NCBI GenBank assembly: GCA_029050385.1
Contig: JAIDMV010000225.1
Location: 1-5,565 of the forward strand
DNA length: 5,565 nucleotides
DNA from: Anaeroplasmataceae bacterium
Lineage (GTDB): Bacteria > Bacillota_I > Bacilli_A > Acholeplasmatales > Anaeroplasmataceae
Direction: 5' to 3'
The notes under the pieces were generated by a model. It saw nothing but the letters and a program-made list of their open reading frames with translations, was not told where the DNA came from and searched no databases. Positions 1-5,565 of this stretch are shown here, piece after piece. Position numbers and translations under genes: made by a program. Positions within the stretch are counted from its first letter, which is position 1, and each line of letters starts with the position of its first letter.

Positions 1-859
1 TAGACAGATCGTTAGGAATGTAAAGATAGTATGTAACATCTCGTTTTGTATCATATACACCTTTTTTGAAAATTGTAACAAAATTGTATTTGCTATTATC
101 TTTCGCAAGATTTCTATGATGATTCCAATCATTACCGTCATTGATTGTAACAATAATTAAATTCTTATTATCTTTAATATAGTTAGATACCAGAATTCTT
201 CTGCTTTTCTTTGTAAATCCCGTTTTGCCCCAAAGAAATTCATTATCGCTTGTCACAAGCTTGTGTTTATTATGCCAGCTATAATTTGATTCCTTTGTTT
301 TACAAGTATATTGATGAGCAGAGGATATAGCAACAAAGGTTTCATTTTTAGCCGCATAAGAGCTGAGTAATGCCATATCATAGGCTGTAGAAAGATTATA
401 TTCTCTTTCATCTAATCCTGATGCATTAGCAAAAACACTATTCTTCATTCCAATTTTTTTGGCCATATCATTCATTTGCTGAATGAATTTTTTAGAATTA
501 TGTCCACTCAAAGCTGAAGCTGCATCATTTGCTGACCTCAGCATTAATGCATGGAGTAAGTCCCTTCTCGTAAGAACTTCATTTTCCTTTAAATATACTT
601 TAGATCCAACCTCTAATGTATCTGCCCTAGTTACTTTTATTTCTTCATCTAACTTATAGTTTTCAATGGCTGTAATTGCAGTCATAATCTTGGCAGTAGA
701 TGCAACTAAATATTGTTTGTTTAAATTGCTTCCTTCTAATATACGATTTGTTGTAGTTTCCATAACAATATAGCTTGAATCAGTATTTATTATCGCGTTT
801 ACATTTATTGGAATAAATAACATCATGAGCATAACAAGAACCATAATTTTTTTCTTCAA
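1..859 (-). CDS. Secreted D-alanyl-D-alanine carboxypeptidase (peptidase S11, DacA/DacF-like), 3' end outside the window
   Basis: A low-molecular-weight penicillin-binding protein that removes the terminal D-Ala from peptidoglycan stem peptides outside the membrane. The 286 codons visible carry all three family motifs: SxxK as STAK (Ser54 nucleophile, Lys57) followed by IMTA, SxN as SAN (residues 109-111) followed by DAA, and KTG (212-214) in WGKTGFTKKS. The N-terminus is a signal peptide: Lys2-4, a Met/Leu/Val-rich core, and probable cleavage after VNA (residue 22). I chose the TTG at 859 because AGGTGA lies 5 bases upstream and because it supplies the basic Lys residues; the in-frame ATG at 844 would lose them. 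The frame is open to base 1, where the protein would be entering the C-terminal beta domain typical of the family (usual full length roughly 380-430 aa), so it is cut by the window edge. It lies downstream of a terminator, so it probably has its own promoter, although I find no convincing -35/-10 pair in 860-942. Family assignment is secure; the exact paralogue (DacA, DacB or DacF) is not. Confidence 0.95.
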   Translation of the reverse strand, partial: MKKKIMVLVMLMMLFIPINVNAIINTDSSYIVMETTTNRILEGSNLNKQYLVASTAKIMTAITAIENYKLDEEIKVTRADTLEVGSKVYLKENEVLTRRDLLHALMLRSANDAASALSGHNSKKFIQQMNDMAKKIGMKNSVFANASGLDEREYNLSTAYDMALLSSYAAKNETFVAISSAHQYTCKTKESNYSWHNKHKLVTSDNEFLWGKTGFTKKSRRILVSNYIKDNKNLIIVTINDGNDWNHHRNLAKDNSKYNFVTIFKKGVYDTKRDVTYYLYIPNDLS

Positions 860-864
860 AGAAA

Positions 865-870
865 TCACCT
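865..870 (-). promoter_or_regulatory. Ribosome binding site that fixes a TTG start
   Basis: On the minus strand AGGTGA is followed by five bases (TTTCT) and then TTG at 859-857. No comparable Shine-Dalgarno sequence sits at proper spacing before the downstream ATG codons at 844, 829 or 823. This supports the TTG as initiator of the carboxypeptidase. Confidence 0.75.
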
Positions 871-938
871 ATAATAAGAATATGCATAGGTTTTCTATAA
901 TATTATCCAAGCAATTAAAAATCCCTTTTATGAAACAT

Positions 939-994
939 AAAAAAACCGTCAAAAATTCACTGTTTTTTGTACTTAGCCTCTATTTTGACGGTTT
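939..994 (-). terminator. Rho-independent terminator after the pectinesterase gene
   Basis: A perfect 12-base inverted repeat (943-954 with 983-994, AAACCGTCAAAA / TTTTGACGGTTT) encloses a 28-base loop. Reading the minus strand, the last arm runs into seven consecutive T residues (945-939), the expected U-tract. The stem begins 55 bases after the stop at 1049, which is the natural end of the frameshifted tail, and lies before the carboxypeptidase start. The long loop is less usual. On the plus strand it is followed only by AATTTTAC, so any activity in that direction would be weaker, and no plus-strand gene needs it. Confidence 0.8.
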
Positions 995-1067
995 AATTTT
1001 ACTTTGTTATTTACTTTTCTCTAATGCACTAAAAACTAGTTTAATATTTTATTCAGCTGTAATCACA

Positions 1068-1287
1068 ATTGATTCAATATATGCTTTTCCTGCAGTACCT
1101 GTAATTGTTATTTCAGCGTTTTCTGTAGCTGTATATACTAGTTTATCATCAACTAATGTATATTCTTCACCATTTAATGTGACACCCTCTGAGTATGGCA
1201 TAGCTACTGTTACTGTTGAGCCTGCAGCTACCTGATTTTTACTTCATTATCATTCTTTAATGCTACATATTGTCCACCAGTATGTAC
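1068..1287. repeat. 220-bp perfect direct repeat, copy 1 (partner at 1412-1631)
   Basis: Every base of 1068-1287 matches 1412-1631 at an offset of 344 bases. On either side the homology continues but is diverged. To the right, copy 1 encodes LNYVFSSLADKPADGQAVEST, while copy 2 encodes LNYVFDSLANKPADGQPVEST. A block of complete identity flanked by diverged sequence suggests recent gene conversion or unequal recombination, or collapse of a repeat during assembly. The block contains the A5 frameshift tract and the stop codon after it. Confidence 0.95.
1228..1240 (-). other. Second frame-change site (A5 tract followed by in-frame stop)
   Basis: On the minus strand the arriving frame reads GTA AAA ATC AGG TAG, with the A5 tract at 1240-1236. 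A -1 slip of the lysine tRNA from AAA to AAA gives GTA AAA AAT CAG GTA, which restores the module sequence NQVAAGS. It has exactly the same bases and codon phase as the first site, 344 bases upstream on the transcript. It is reachable only by a ribosome that has already shifted once. Confidence 0.6.
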
Positions 1288-1411
1288 TACACAATTTGTA
1301 AATGTAATCTCAGCTGTGGATTCTACTGCTTGACCATCTGCTGGTTTATCGGCTAAAGATGAAAATACATAATTTAATGTTTCTGCATATGTTGGTGCTT
1401 TTGTAATTACT

Positions 1412-1631
1412 ATTGATTCAATATATGCTTTTCCTGCAGTACCTGTAATTGTTATTTCAGCGTTTTCTGTAGCTGTATATACTAGTTTATCATCAACTAA
1501 TGTATATTCTTCACCATTTAATGTGACACCCTCTGAGTATGGCATAGCTACTGTTACTGTTGAGCCTGCAGCTACCTGATTTTTACTTCATTATCATTCT
1601 TTAATGCTACATATTGTCCACCAGTATGTAC
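1412..1631. repeat. 220-bp perfect direct repeat, copy 2 (partner at 1068-1287)
   Basis: Second member of the tandem pair that encodes the last beta-sandwich modules of the large lipoprotein. The period of 344 bases is one short of a multiple of three (345 bases would be 115 codons). Each passage through the unit therefore moves the reading frame by one unless the ribosome shifts by -1. Confidence 0.95.
1572..1584 (-). other. First frame-change site at the end of the zero-frame pectinesterase ORF
   Basis: The zero frame reads GTA AAA ATC AGG TAG, with the A5 tract at 1584-1580 and the stop at 1574-1572. One extra A, or a -1 slip of the AAA-bound tRNA, would join it to the open -1 frame that encodes the rest of the module. 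The site is not a canonical X XXY YYZ heptamer, because the A-site codon ATC would not re-pair well as AAT; only the P-site lysine tRNA re-pairs perfectly. A 7-bp hairpin (1545-1551 with 1568-1574, one G-U pair, 16-base loop) starts just downstream, a little closer than usual for a frameshift stimulator. Confidence 0.6.
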
Positions 1632-4600
1632 CACACAATTTGTAAATGTAATTACATCTGTGGATTCTACTGGTTGACCATCTGCTGGCTTATTAGCTAA
1701 TGAATCAAATACATAATTTAAGTTTTCCGCAAATTCCACAACAGGATCCTGCTCTAAAGCATCCAATGCTGTTTTTGCAGCAGCAATAGCTGCAGTTAAA
1801 GCTTCATCATTTGAAGCAGCATTAATTGCAGCCTTTTGTGCTGCTAATGTTGTTTCATAATCAGCGTTTTGTGTATATTTAGTTGCTGGGTAAGCTTTAT
1901 CTAAATTACTACAAGCATCTTCCTTCTTTTGCTCAAGTGTCTTGAAAAGAACACCAACAAAGCCTAAATAATCACTTGCAGTTCCTTCAATTGTAACAAC
2001 ACCACCAGCAGATATTTCATACTTAACGATTTCACCCTGACCATTAGCTACACTATTCTTATCTCCTTCAACTGCAACACCATCAAGCTTAACTGTTTGT
2101 AGTTTTGAATAGTATCCAACTAATATAGTAGCTGCTTTATCAACTTTGAATTCAATCTTTGCGCCAGTACCAAATGTTAACCAGTTTGTAGCATTACCAT
2201 TGCTTGCACAATTTGTTAAACTGAACTTATGAATTTGGGTAGTTGAATCATTTGCATCAATAGCTGATTCTGGAGTAATTATTGTTTCAATTCCAGTGGT
2301 TGCTGAAGTATAATTCGTTCCCTTGAAAGTAACACCAACAGATTCTGAAATCTCATCTGATGTGCATTCAACCTTAACATATAAGATTGGGTTGTTCTCT
2401 ACAGTTGTATCAGAACGCTCAATATCCCATGTACCTATAGAAGTAATTTCATATGTGAAATATTGTAATCCTGTAGTTTCATCAACATACGAAGTCAATA
2501 ATTTTGCTTTTGCTGAACCATTCGTAATTGAAGGTGCATTTACTACTGAATTTTGTTGAGGAGCAACAATTACAAATACTTCTGCTACTTTTATTGTAGA
2601 AAATGATAATTTACCTGCACTATTCAGCTTAAATCCATAATTAGAAGAAATCTTTTTACCTGCAAGATTTGTAAATGAATATGATTTGTTAAGCTTCTTA
2701 TTGGCTGAACTATTAACATCAAATGATTCGATACCTGTAGCACCATTCTCTGTAGCAATCGTTGTATCTGTAGTATACCATTCAATTGTTGTCCAATTTG
2801 GAGTTGTAGGATTGCATTCAACTGATGCATATACATCACTTCCATCACAAGCTGTTGCAGTAATGGTAACCTTACCCTCTGATAAGAATGTAACCTTACC
2901 TGAATATGGATCCACTTTAGCAATGGATTCATCAGATGAAGACCATAAAACGGATGTATTTATAACTCCCTTTGGTCCAATTTCAACTGTGAGAGTCTGT
3001 GGAACACCAACAAGTTGCTGTGGTTTAAGACCTTTAATCGTTAATGTTTCAGCCTTCTTATCTTCAATGGATGAATCAGGAGTTACAACAATCTTTGTAA
3101 TATATGTTGTAGCCTTTGCCGTAAGAACAAATGATTTAGCATCTTCATCGTATATTATATAATCATTTTCAACTTCATTATTAGTAGAACCATTATTAAA
3201 GAACATGATCATCTTGCCTGTTTGTGTATCAGCTGTTGCTTCAGCAGTTCCAGTGTAATAACCATATACTTCAATATAGCACTTACCATTTACTGGAATT
3301 GTGATTGTAGCACCTGGTTGGCCAACATAATGCGTTTTACCATCTTGGAATTTAAATCCATCGCATAAATCATCATTTTCTCCATTTACCATAAAATTGT
3401 AAATAACTGGATCCCCTAGCGTATCGCCTTCTAACTTATCTGAAGAAGTATCTTTTGCTACAGTCCAACCCATAGAAGTGATGAAAGCATTGATATCCCA
3501 GTTAGAAGTTGTATCTGTTACATATCTAAGCTTTCCAGTATCAAATACTCTATTAAGAATTGCATTTCTACCATTAAATTCTGTTGCAACAGTATTAGCA
3601 TCTAAAATATAATCCTTTTGCCCTGTAATTCCGATAGAATCAGCTGTTGCCTTATCCATTTTCCATCCAACTGTAGTCTTTGCAAATGGTGTTGCAATCT
3701 GACTCTTATACCAAGGACCATCAGATAATTCGATGCCTTCACATACTGTGTTAATATATGCAACCTGATTATAACATCCTGAGCTCCATGGTGTACGAGC
3801 CATATATGTTTTTTGACCATGTGCCTTTGCCTCAGCAGATTCCTTTACGGTTGAATTATAAATTACTAATCCCTTACCTAACTTTAATGTTTCAGCCATT
3901 TTTGGGGCTGTTATATATGTATTATGTGTGTTAGCAGAGGCATCATAAACAGATACAATTTCACAATTTTCATATAATGCAACTTTTCCGCCTGCTTCCA
4001 TCCAAATGAAGTCAACATCACCTTCAATATAGCATCCATAGAACCATGCCTTGCCAATCGTTCTTAATGTGTCTTGATGAGACTTAAATCCACAATTGTA
4101 TGCAGCTGTATACCCTGTTGAGTCTGTACCAAGAACCTCTGCCTGAACATCACCAGAATGATCTGCACGATACCAATCGCTTTCTAATGTTAAATTCTCA
4201 AGAATTATATTTGCAGATTCCTGAATTGAAATTAAGCATCGATTCTTAGAATCACAACCAGTTTCACCAGGCATCTTACTTCCATGCCCCTTAATGATTA
4301 CATCTGAACCATATTTAGCATCTGTAGAACCAGAAATTCGAATAGTTGCAGAACCTTTATACATTAAGCCATTCTCATTATACGTTCCCTTACCTAGAGT
4401 AATAATATACGTATCCTTTGAAGTTGTTGGTATTGCAGCAAATGCCGCTGCAAGTGTTGCATACTCAGTTCCATTCATAACTATCTTTCCATCTGCAACT
4501 TTAGCTAATGTCCACTGTGCTACAATAGTGATATTTGCAGTAATTGCCTCATCCATTGTCCAAGCAGTATCATTTGCTTTCCATCCAGCAAACTCATAGC

Positions 4601-5462
4601 CTTCTCTTGTTGGTTCATTAACTTCTGTTAACTTCTGTCCCTTTACAACATCCTTTGTTGTAGGAGTTGAACCATCATTTAAATCTATGGTTACTGTCCA
4701 GTATTCTACTGGGTTTTCACTCCACTGTGCTACAATGGTAATATTTGCAGTAATTGCTTCATCCATTGTCCATGCAGCATCGTTTGCTTTCCAGCCAGCA
4801 AACTCATAGCCTTCTCTTGTTGGTTCATTAACTTCTGTTAGCTTCTGTCCCTTTACAACATCTTTTGTTGTTGGAGTTGAACCATCATTTAAATCAATAG
4901 TTACTGTCCAGTATTCAACTGCTGGTGTGTTTTCTGTCCACTGTGCTACAATGGTAATATTTCCTGTAATAGCTTCGTCCATTGTCCAAGCAGCATCATT
5001 TGCTTTCCAGCCTGCAAAAGTATACCCTTCTCTTGTTGGTTCAGAAATGCCTGTTAGCTTTTGTCCCTTTTCAACTTGTCTTGTTGTTGCCTCAGTTCCA
5101 TCATTTAAGTCTATGGTTACTGTCCAGTATTCTTTTGCTGGAACTGCTGTCCATTGAGCAACAATCGTAATATTTCCTGTGATAGCTGTATTCATTGTCC
5201 AGTCAGCACCATTTACTTTCCAGCCAGCAAATGTATATCCTTCTCTTGTTGGTTCAGGCACCCCTGTTAGCTTTTGTCCTTTTACAACATCTTTTGTTGT
5301 TGGAGTTGAACCATCGTTTAAATCGATTGTTACTTTCCAGTATTCTACTACTGGAGTATCTGGTTCTTTTTTATCTGTCTTACAGCTTGTTAGTGCAGTA
5401 GCAGATACACCTAACAATGCTGATAAACAAAGAAGAGAAACCAAAAATTTTCTTTTCTTCAT
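1572..5462 (-). CDS. Surface lipoprotein pectin methylesterase (CE8) with B-repeats, BIG2 and beta-sandwich modules; zero-frame product 1296 aa
   Basis: Predicted to hydrolyse methyl esters of homogalacturonan outside the cell (pectinesterase, EC 3.1.1.11). Residues 1-27 are a lipoprotein signal: MKKRK, a hydrophobic core and the lipobox LTSC with Cys27 as lipidation site. Four InlB/Listeria-Bacteroides B-repeats follow (about 40-104, 111-175, 183-247, 253-317), probably a stalk. The CE8 beta-helix spans about 324-665 and shows GTYNE (359-363), QAEVL (Gln440, in place of QAVAL), QDTL (463-466, Asp464), DFIW (484-487, Asp484) and ARTPW (Arg556, Trp559, in place of LGRPW); all expected catalytic positions are present. 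The usual DFIFG reads DFIWMEAGG, with about three extra residues. Next come a beta-sandwich (684-795), a BIG2 Ig-like domain (about 805-884, WSSSDESIAKVD), two more beta-sandwiches (about 889-1033 and 1040-1173), a FIVAR-like helical segment (1176-1240), and the first half of another module. The sandwiches may bind carbohydrate, but this is inferred from fold-like pattern and context. The start is the ATG at 5462 behind AAAGGAG; an in-frame TTG at 5480 lies before that site and is rejected. No LPXTG anchor is seen. The zero-frame end is mid-module, so the true product may be longer. Confidence 0.92.
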   Translation of the reverse strand: MKKRKFLVSLLCLSALLGVSATALTSCKTDKKEPDTPVVEYWKVTIDLNDGSTPTTKDVVKGQKLTGVPEPTREGYTFAGWKVNGADWTMNTAITGNITIVAQWTAVPAKEYWTVTIDLNDGTEATTRQVEKGQKLTGISEPTREGYTFAGWKANDAAWTMDEAITGNITIVAQWTENTPAVEYWTVTIDLNDGSTPTTKDVVKGQKLTEVNEPTREGYEFAGWKANDAAWTMDEAITANITIVAQWSENPVEYWTVTIDLNDGSTPTTKDVVKGQKLTEVNEPTREGYEFAGWKANDTAWTMDEAITANITIVAQWTLAKVADGKIVMNGTEYATLAAAFAAIPTTSKDTYIITLGKGTYNENGLMYKGSATIRISGSTDAKYGSDVIIKGHGSKMPGETGCDSKNRCLISIQESANIILENLTLESDWYRADHSGDVQAEVLGTDSTGYTAAYNCGFKSHQDTLRTIGKAWFYGCYIEGDVDFIWMEAGGKVALYENCEIVSVYDASANTHNTYITAPKMAETLKLGKGLVIYNSTVKESAEAKAHGQKTYMARTPWSSGCYNQVAYINTVCEGIELSDGPWYKSQIATPFAKTTVGWKMDKATADSIGITGQKDYILDANTVATEFNGRNAILNRVFDTGKLRYVTDTTSNWDINAFITSMGWTVAKDTSSDKLEGDTLGDPVIYNFMVNGENDDLCDGFKFQDGKTHYVGQPGATITIPVNGKCYIEVYGYYTGTAEATADTQTGKMIMFFNNGSTNNEVENDYIIYDEDAKSFVLTAKATTYITKIVVTPDSSIEDKKAETLTIKGLKPQQLVGVPQTLTVEIGPKGVINTSVLWSSSDESIAKVDPYSGKVTFLSEGKVTITATACDGSDVYASVECNPTTPNWTTIEWYTTDTTIATENGATGIESFDVNSSANKKLNKSYSFTNLAGKKISSNYGFKLNSAGKLSFSTIKVAEVFVIVAPQQNSVVNAPSITNGSAKAKLLTSYVDETTGLQYFTYEITSIGTWDIERSDTTVENNPILYVKVECTSDEISESVGVTFKGTNYTSATTGIETIITPESAIDANDSTTQIHKFSLTNCASNGNATNWLTFGTGAKIEFKVDKAATILVGYYSKLQTVKLDGVAVEGDKNSVANGQGEIVKYEISAGGVVTIEGTASDYLGFVGVLFKTLEQKKEDACSNLDKAYPATKYTQNADYETTLAAQKAAINAASNDEALTAAIAAAKTALDALEQDPVVEFAENLNYVFDSLANKPADGQPVESTDVITFTNCVVHTGGQYVALKNDNEVKIR
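4512..5345 (-). repeat. Array of four InlB-type B-repeats within the pectinesterase lipoprotein
   Basis: Units of 65 aa lie at 5345-5151, 5132-4938, 4916-4722 and 4706-4512, joined by linkers of 5-7 residues. Each follows the pattern EYW-VTIDLNDG, then KGQKLT, EPTREGY-FAGWK, W-M, AIT-NITIVAQW. Units 3 and 4 differ by one residue (Ala to Thr) but by about a dozen bases, nearly all synonymous. The array sits between the lipid anchor and the catalytic domain, which suits a spacer that carries the enzyme away from the membrane. Confidence 0.9.
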
Positions 5463-5470
5463 AGCTTTTT

Positions 5471-5477
5471 CTCCTTT
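5471..5477 (-). promoter_or_regulatory. Ribosome binding site of the pectinesterase lipoprotein
   Basis: AAAGGAG, eight bases before the ATG at 5462-5460. It decides between that ATG, which begins a standard lipoprotein signal peptide (MKKRKF), and the upstream in-frame TTG at 5480, which lies ahead of this site and has no ribosome binding site of its own at usable spacing. Confidence 0.9.
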
Positions 5478-5490
5478 CAATTATAGCCTA

Positions 5491-5504
5491 TGAAAGCGCT
5501 TGCT
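5491..5504. promoter_or_regulatory. cre-like operator (CcpA or another LacI-family regulator)
   Basis: The plus strand reads TGAAAGCGCTTGCT, matching the catabolite-responsive consensus TGWAARCGYTWNCW at every position, with the perfect core AAGCGCTT. It covers the predicted transcription start and lies 2 bases past the -10 element. A bound protein there would block initiation or clearance. In Bacillota, CcpA with HPr-Ser-P represses sugar-polymer genes through such sites. A pectin-specific LacI-family repressor with a similar CG-centred operator is the alternative. Confidence 0.8.
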
Positions 5505-5506
5505 TC

Positions 5507-5536
5507 ATTATAACATATTAAGCATTATCCTGTCAA
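5507..5536 (-). promoter_or_regulatory. Sigma-A promoter of the pectinesterase lipoprotein
   Basis: The -35 TTGACA (5536-5531) and -10 TATAAT (5512-5507) are both perfect consensus, separated by 18 bases, with an extended -10 TGT at 5515-5513. Transcription should start near 5500, giving a 5' leader of about 38 bases with no room for a riboswitch. So strong a promoter under an operator suggests control by repression. Nothing else is recognisable between 5537 and the window end. Confidence 0.88.
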
Positions 5537-5565
5537 ATAAAAGAAGGAATAAGATAGCTTAAAAT

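Larger units (their letters stand above)
1049..1583 (-). pseudogene. Out-of-frame C-terminal extension of the pectinesterase lipoprotein (two beta-sandwich modules in successive -1 frames)
   Basis: Directly after the zero-frame stop of the large gene, the coding signal continues in the -1 frame from about 1580 to the stop at 1228, and then in the next -1 frame from about 1236 to the TAA at 1051-1049. The -1 reading across the first site gives ...NEVK-NQVAAGSTVTV..., and the module ends YIESIVITKAP. The same text then repeats, ending YIESIVITAE and stop. The zero-frame protein ends with the first half of the same module (NLNYVF...TNCVVHTGGQYVAL), so the pieces join into complete modules of about 115 aa. 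An ATG at 1545 opens part of this stretch but has no ribosome binding site and falls inside a beta strand, so it is not a separate gene. The extension is either reached by ribosomal frameshifting, recently broken, or split by sequence errors. With both shifts the product would be 1471 aa. Confidence 0.7.

Noticed and set aside
860..942. Promoter for the carboxypeptidase (TATTAT or GATAAT as -10)
   Set aside because: Several AT-rich -10-like hexamers exist on the minus strand, but none has a recognisable -35 at 16-18 bases, so no site can be singled out.
825..1235. Plus-strand open frame of 136 codons
   Set aside because: It is antisense to the carboxypeptidase start, the terminator and the repeated tail, all of which have clear minus-strand meaning. 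Its peptide is low complexity and it has no ribosome binding site.
1228..1545. Separate small gene starting at the ATG at 1545
   Set aside because: No Shine-Dalgarno sequence precedes it, the ATG falls inside a conserved module strand (VTVAMPYSEG), and the peptide is the direct continuation of the large protein after a -1 shift.
4512..5345. CRISPR array or mobile-element repeats
   Set aside because: The regular repeats are 65-codon protein domains in one reading frame with mostly silent divergence. There are no short palindromic repeats, spacers or terminal inverted repeats.
5463..5480. Upstream TTG start adding six residues (MKGEKA) to the lipoprotein
   Set aside because: The codons would read through the AAAGGAG ribosome binding site itself and place extra residues before a normal MKKRK signal peptide start.
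5480..5485. Second TATAAT on the minus strand close to the ribosome binding site
   Set aside because: No -35 element is found at proper spacing, and it would leave almost no 5' leader. The upstream consensus promoter explains transcription.
2323..5493. Open frames on the plus strand and in other minus frames across the large gene (for example 2686-3162, 4294-4599, 5179-5493)
   Set aside because: They lie wholly or almost wholly within the pectinesterase coding region, have repetitive or biased compositions mirroring the repeats, and lack ribosome binding sites.

Overview
The window holds two minus-strand genes from a low-G+C Bacillota-type bacterium. The pointers are AT-rich DNA, strong AGGAG/AGGTGA ribosome binding sites, a TTG start, a lipobox signal peptide, InlB-type B-repeats and a cre-like operator. 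A gut-associated Bacilli/Erysipelotrichia-like or Clostridia-like lineage would fit, but the lineage is inferred. The genetic code is standard (TGG for Trp, TAA/TAG stops).

Layout in the direction of transcription (right to left): at 5491-5536 lies a near-consensus sigma-A promoter with an extended -10 and a cre-like palindrome over the predicted transcription start. It drives one very large gene, starting with ATG at 5462 behind AAAGGAG, for a surface lipoprotein. The domain order is lipobox, four B-repeats, a pectin methylesterase (CE8) domain with its catalytic residues, a BIG2 domain, several beta-sandwich (probably carbohydrate-binding) modules, and a FIVAR-like helical stretch. The zero-frame protein stops at 1572 (1296 aa), but the coding signal continues. 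Two further module copies lie in successive -1 frames and end at 1049, about 55 bases before a rho-independent terminator (939-994). Each frame change falls at the same A5 tract, and the two sites are exactly 344 bases apart. With both shifts the product would be 1471 aa.

After the terminator comes a second gene, starting with TTG at 859 and running off the left edge. It encodes a secreted D-alanyl-D-alanine carboxypeptidase (peptidase S11) with SxxK, SxN and KTG motifs.

The two genes look like separate transcription units. The large protein is most likely a catabolite-controlled, cell-surface enzyme for demethylating pectin. The carboxypeptidase is a housekeeping cell-wall enzyme with no evident link to pectin use. 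The most notable feature is the duplicated frameshift at the end of the pectinesterase gene. It could be programmed recoding, one deletion copied by duplication or gene conversion, or a sequence error, and the sequence alone does not decide between these.
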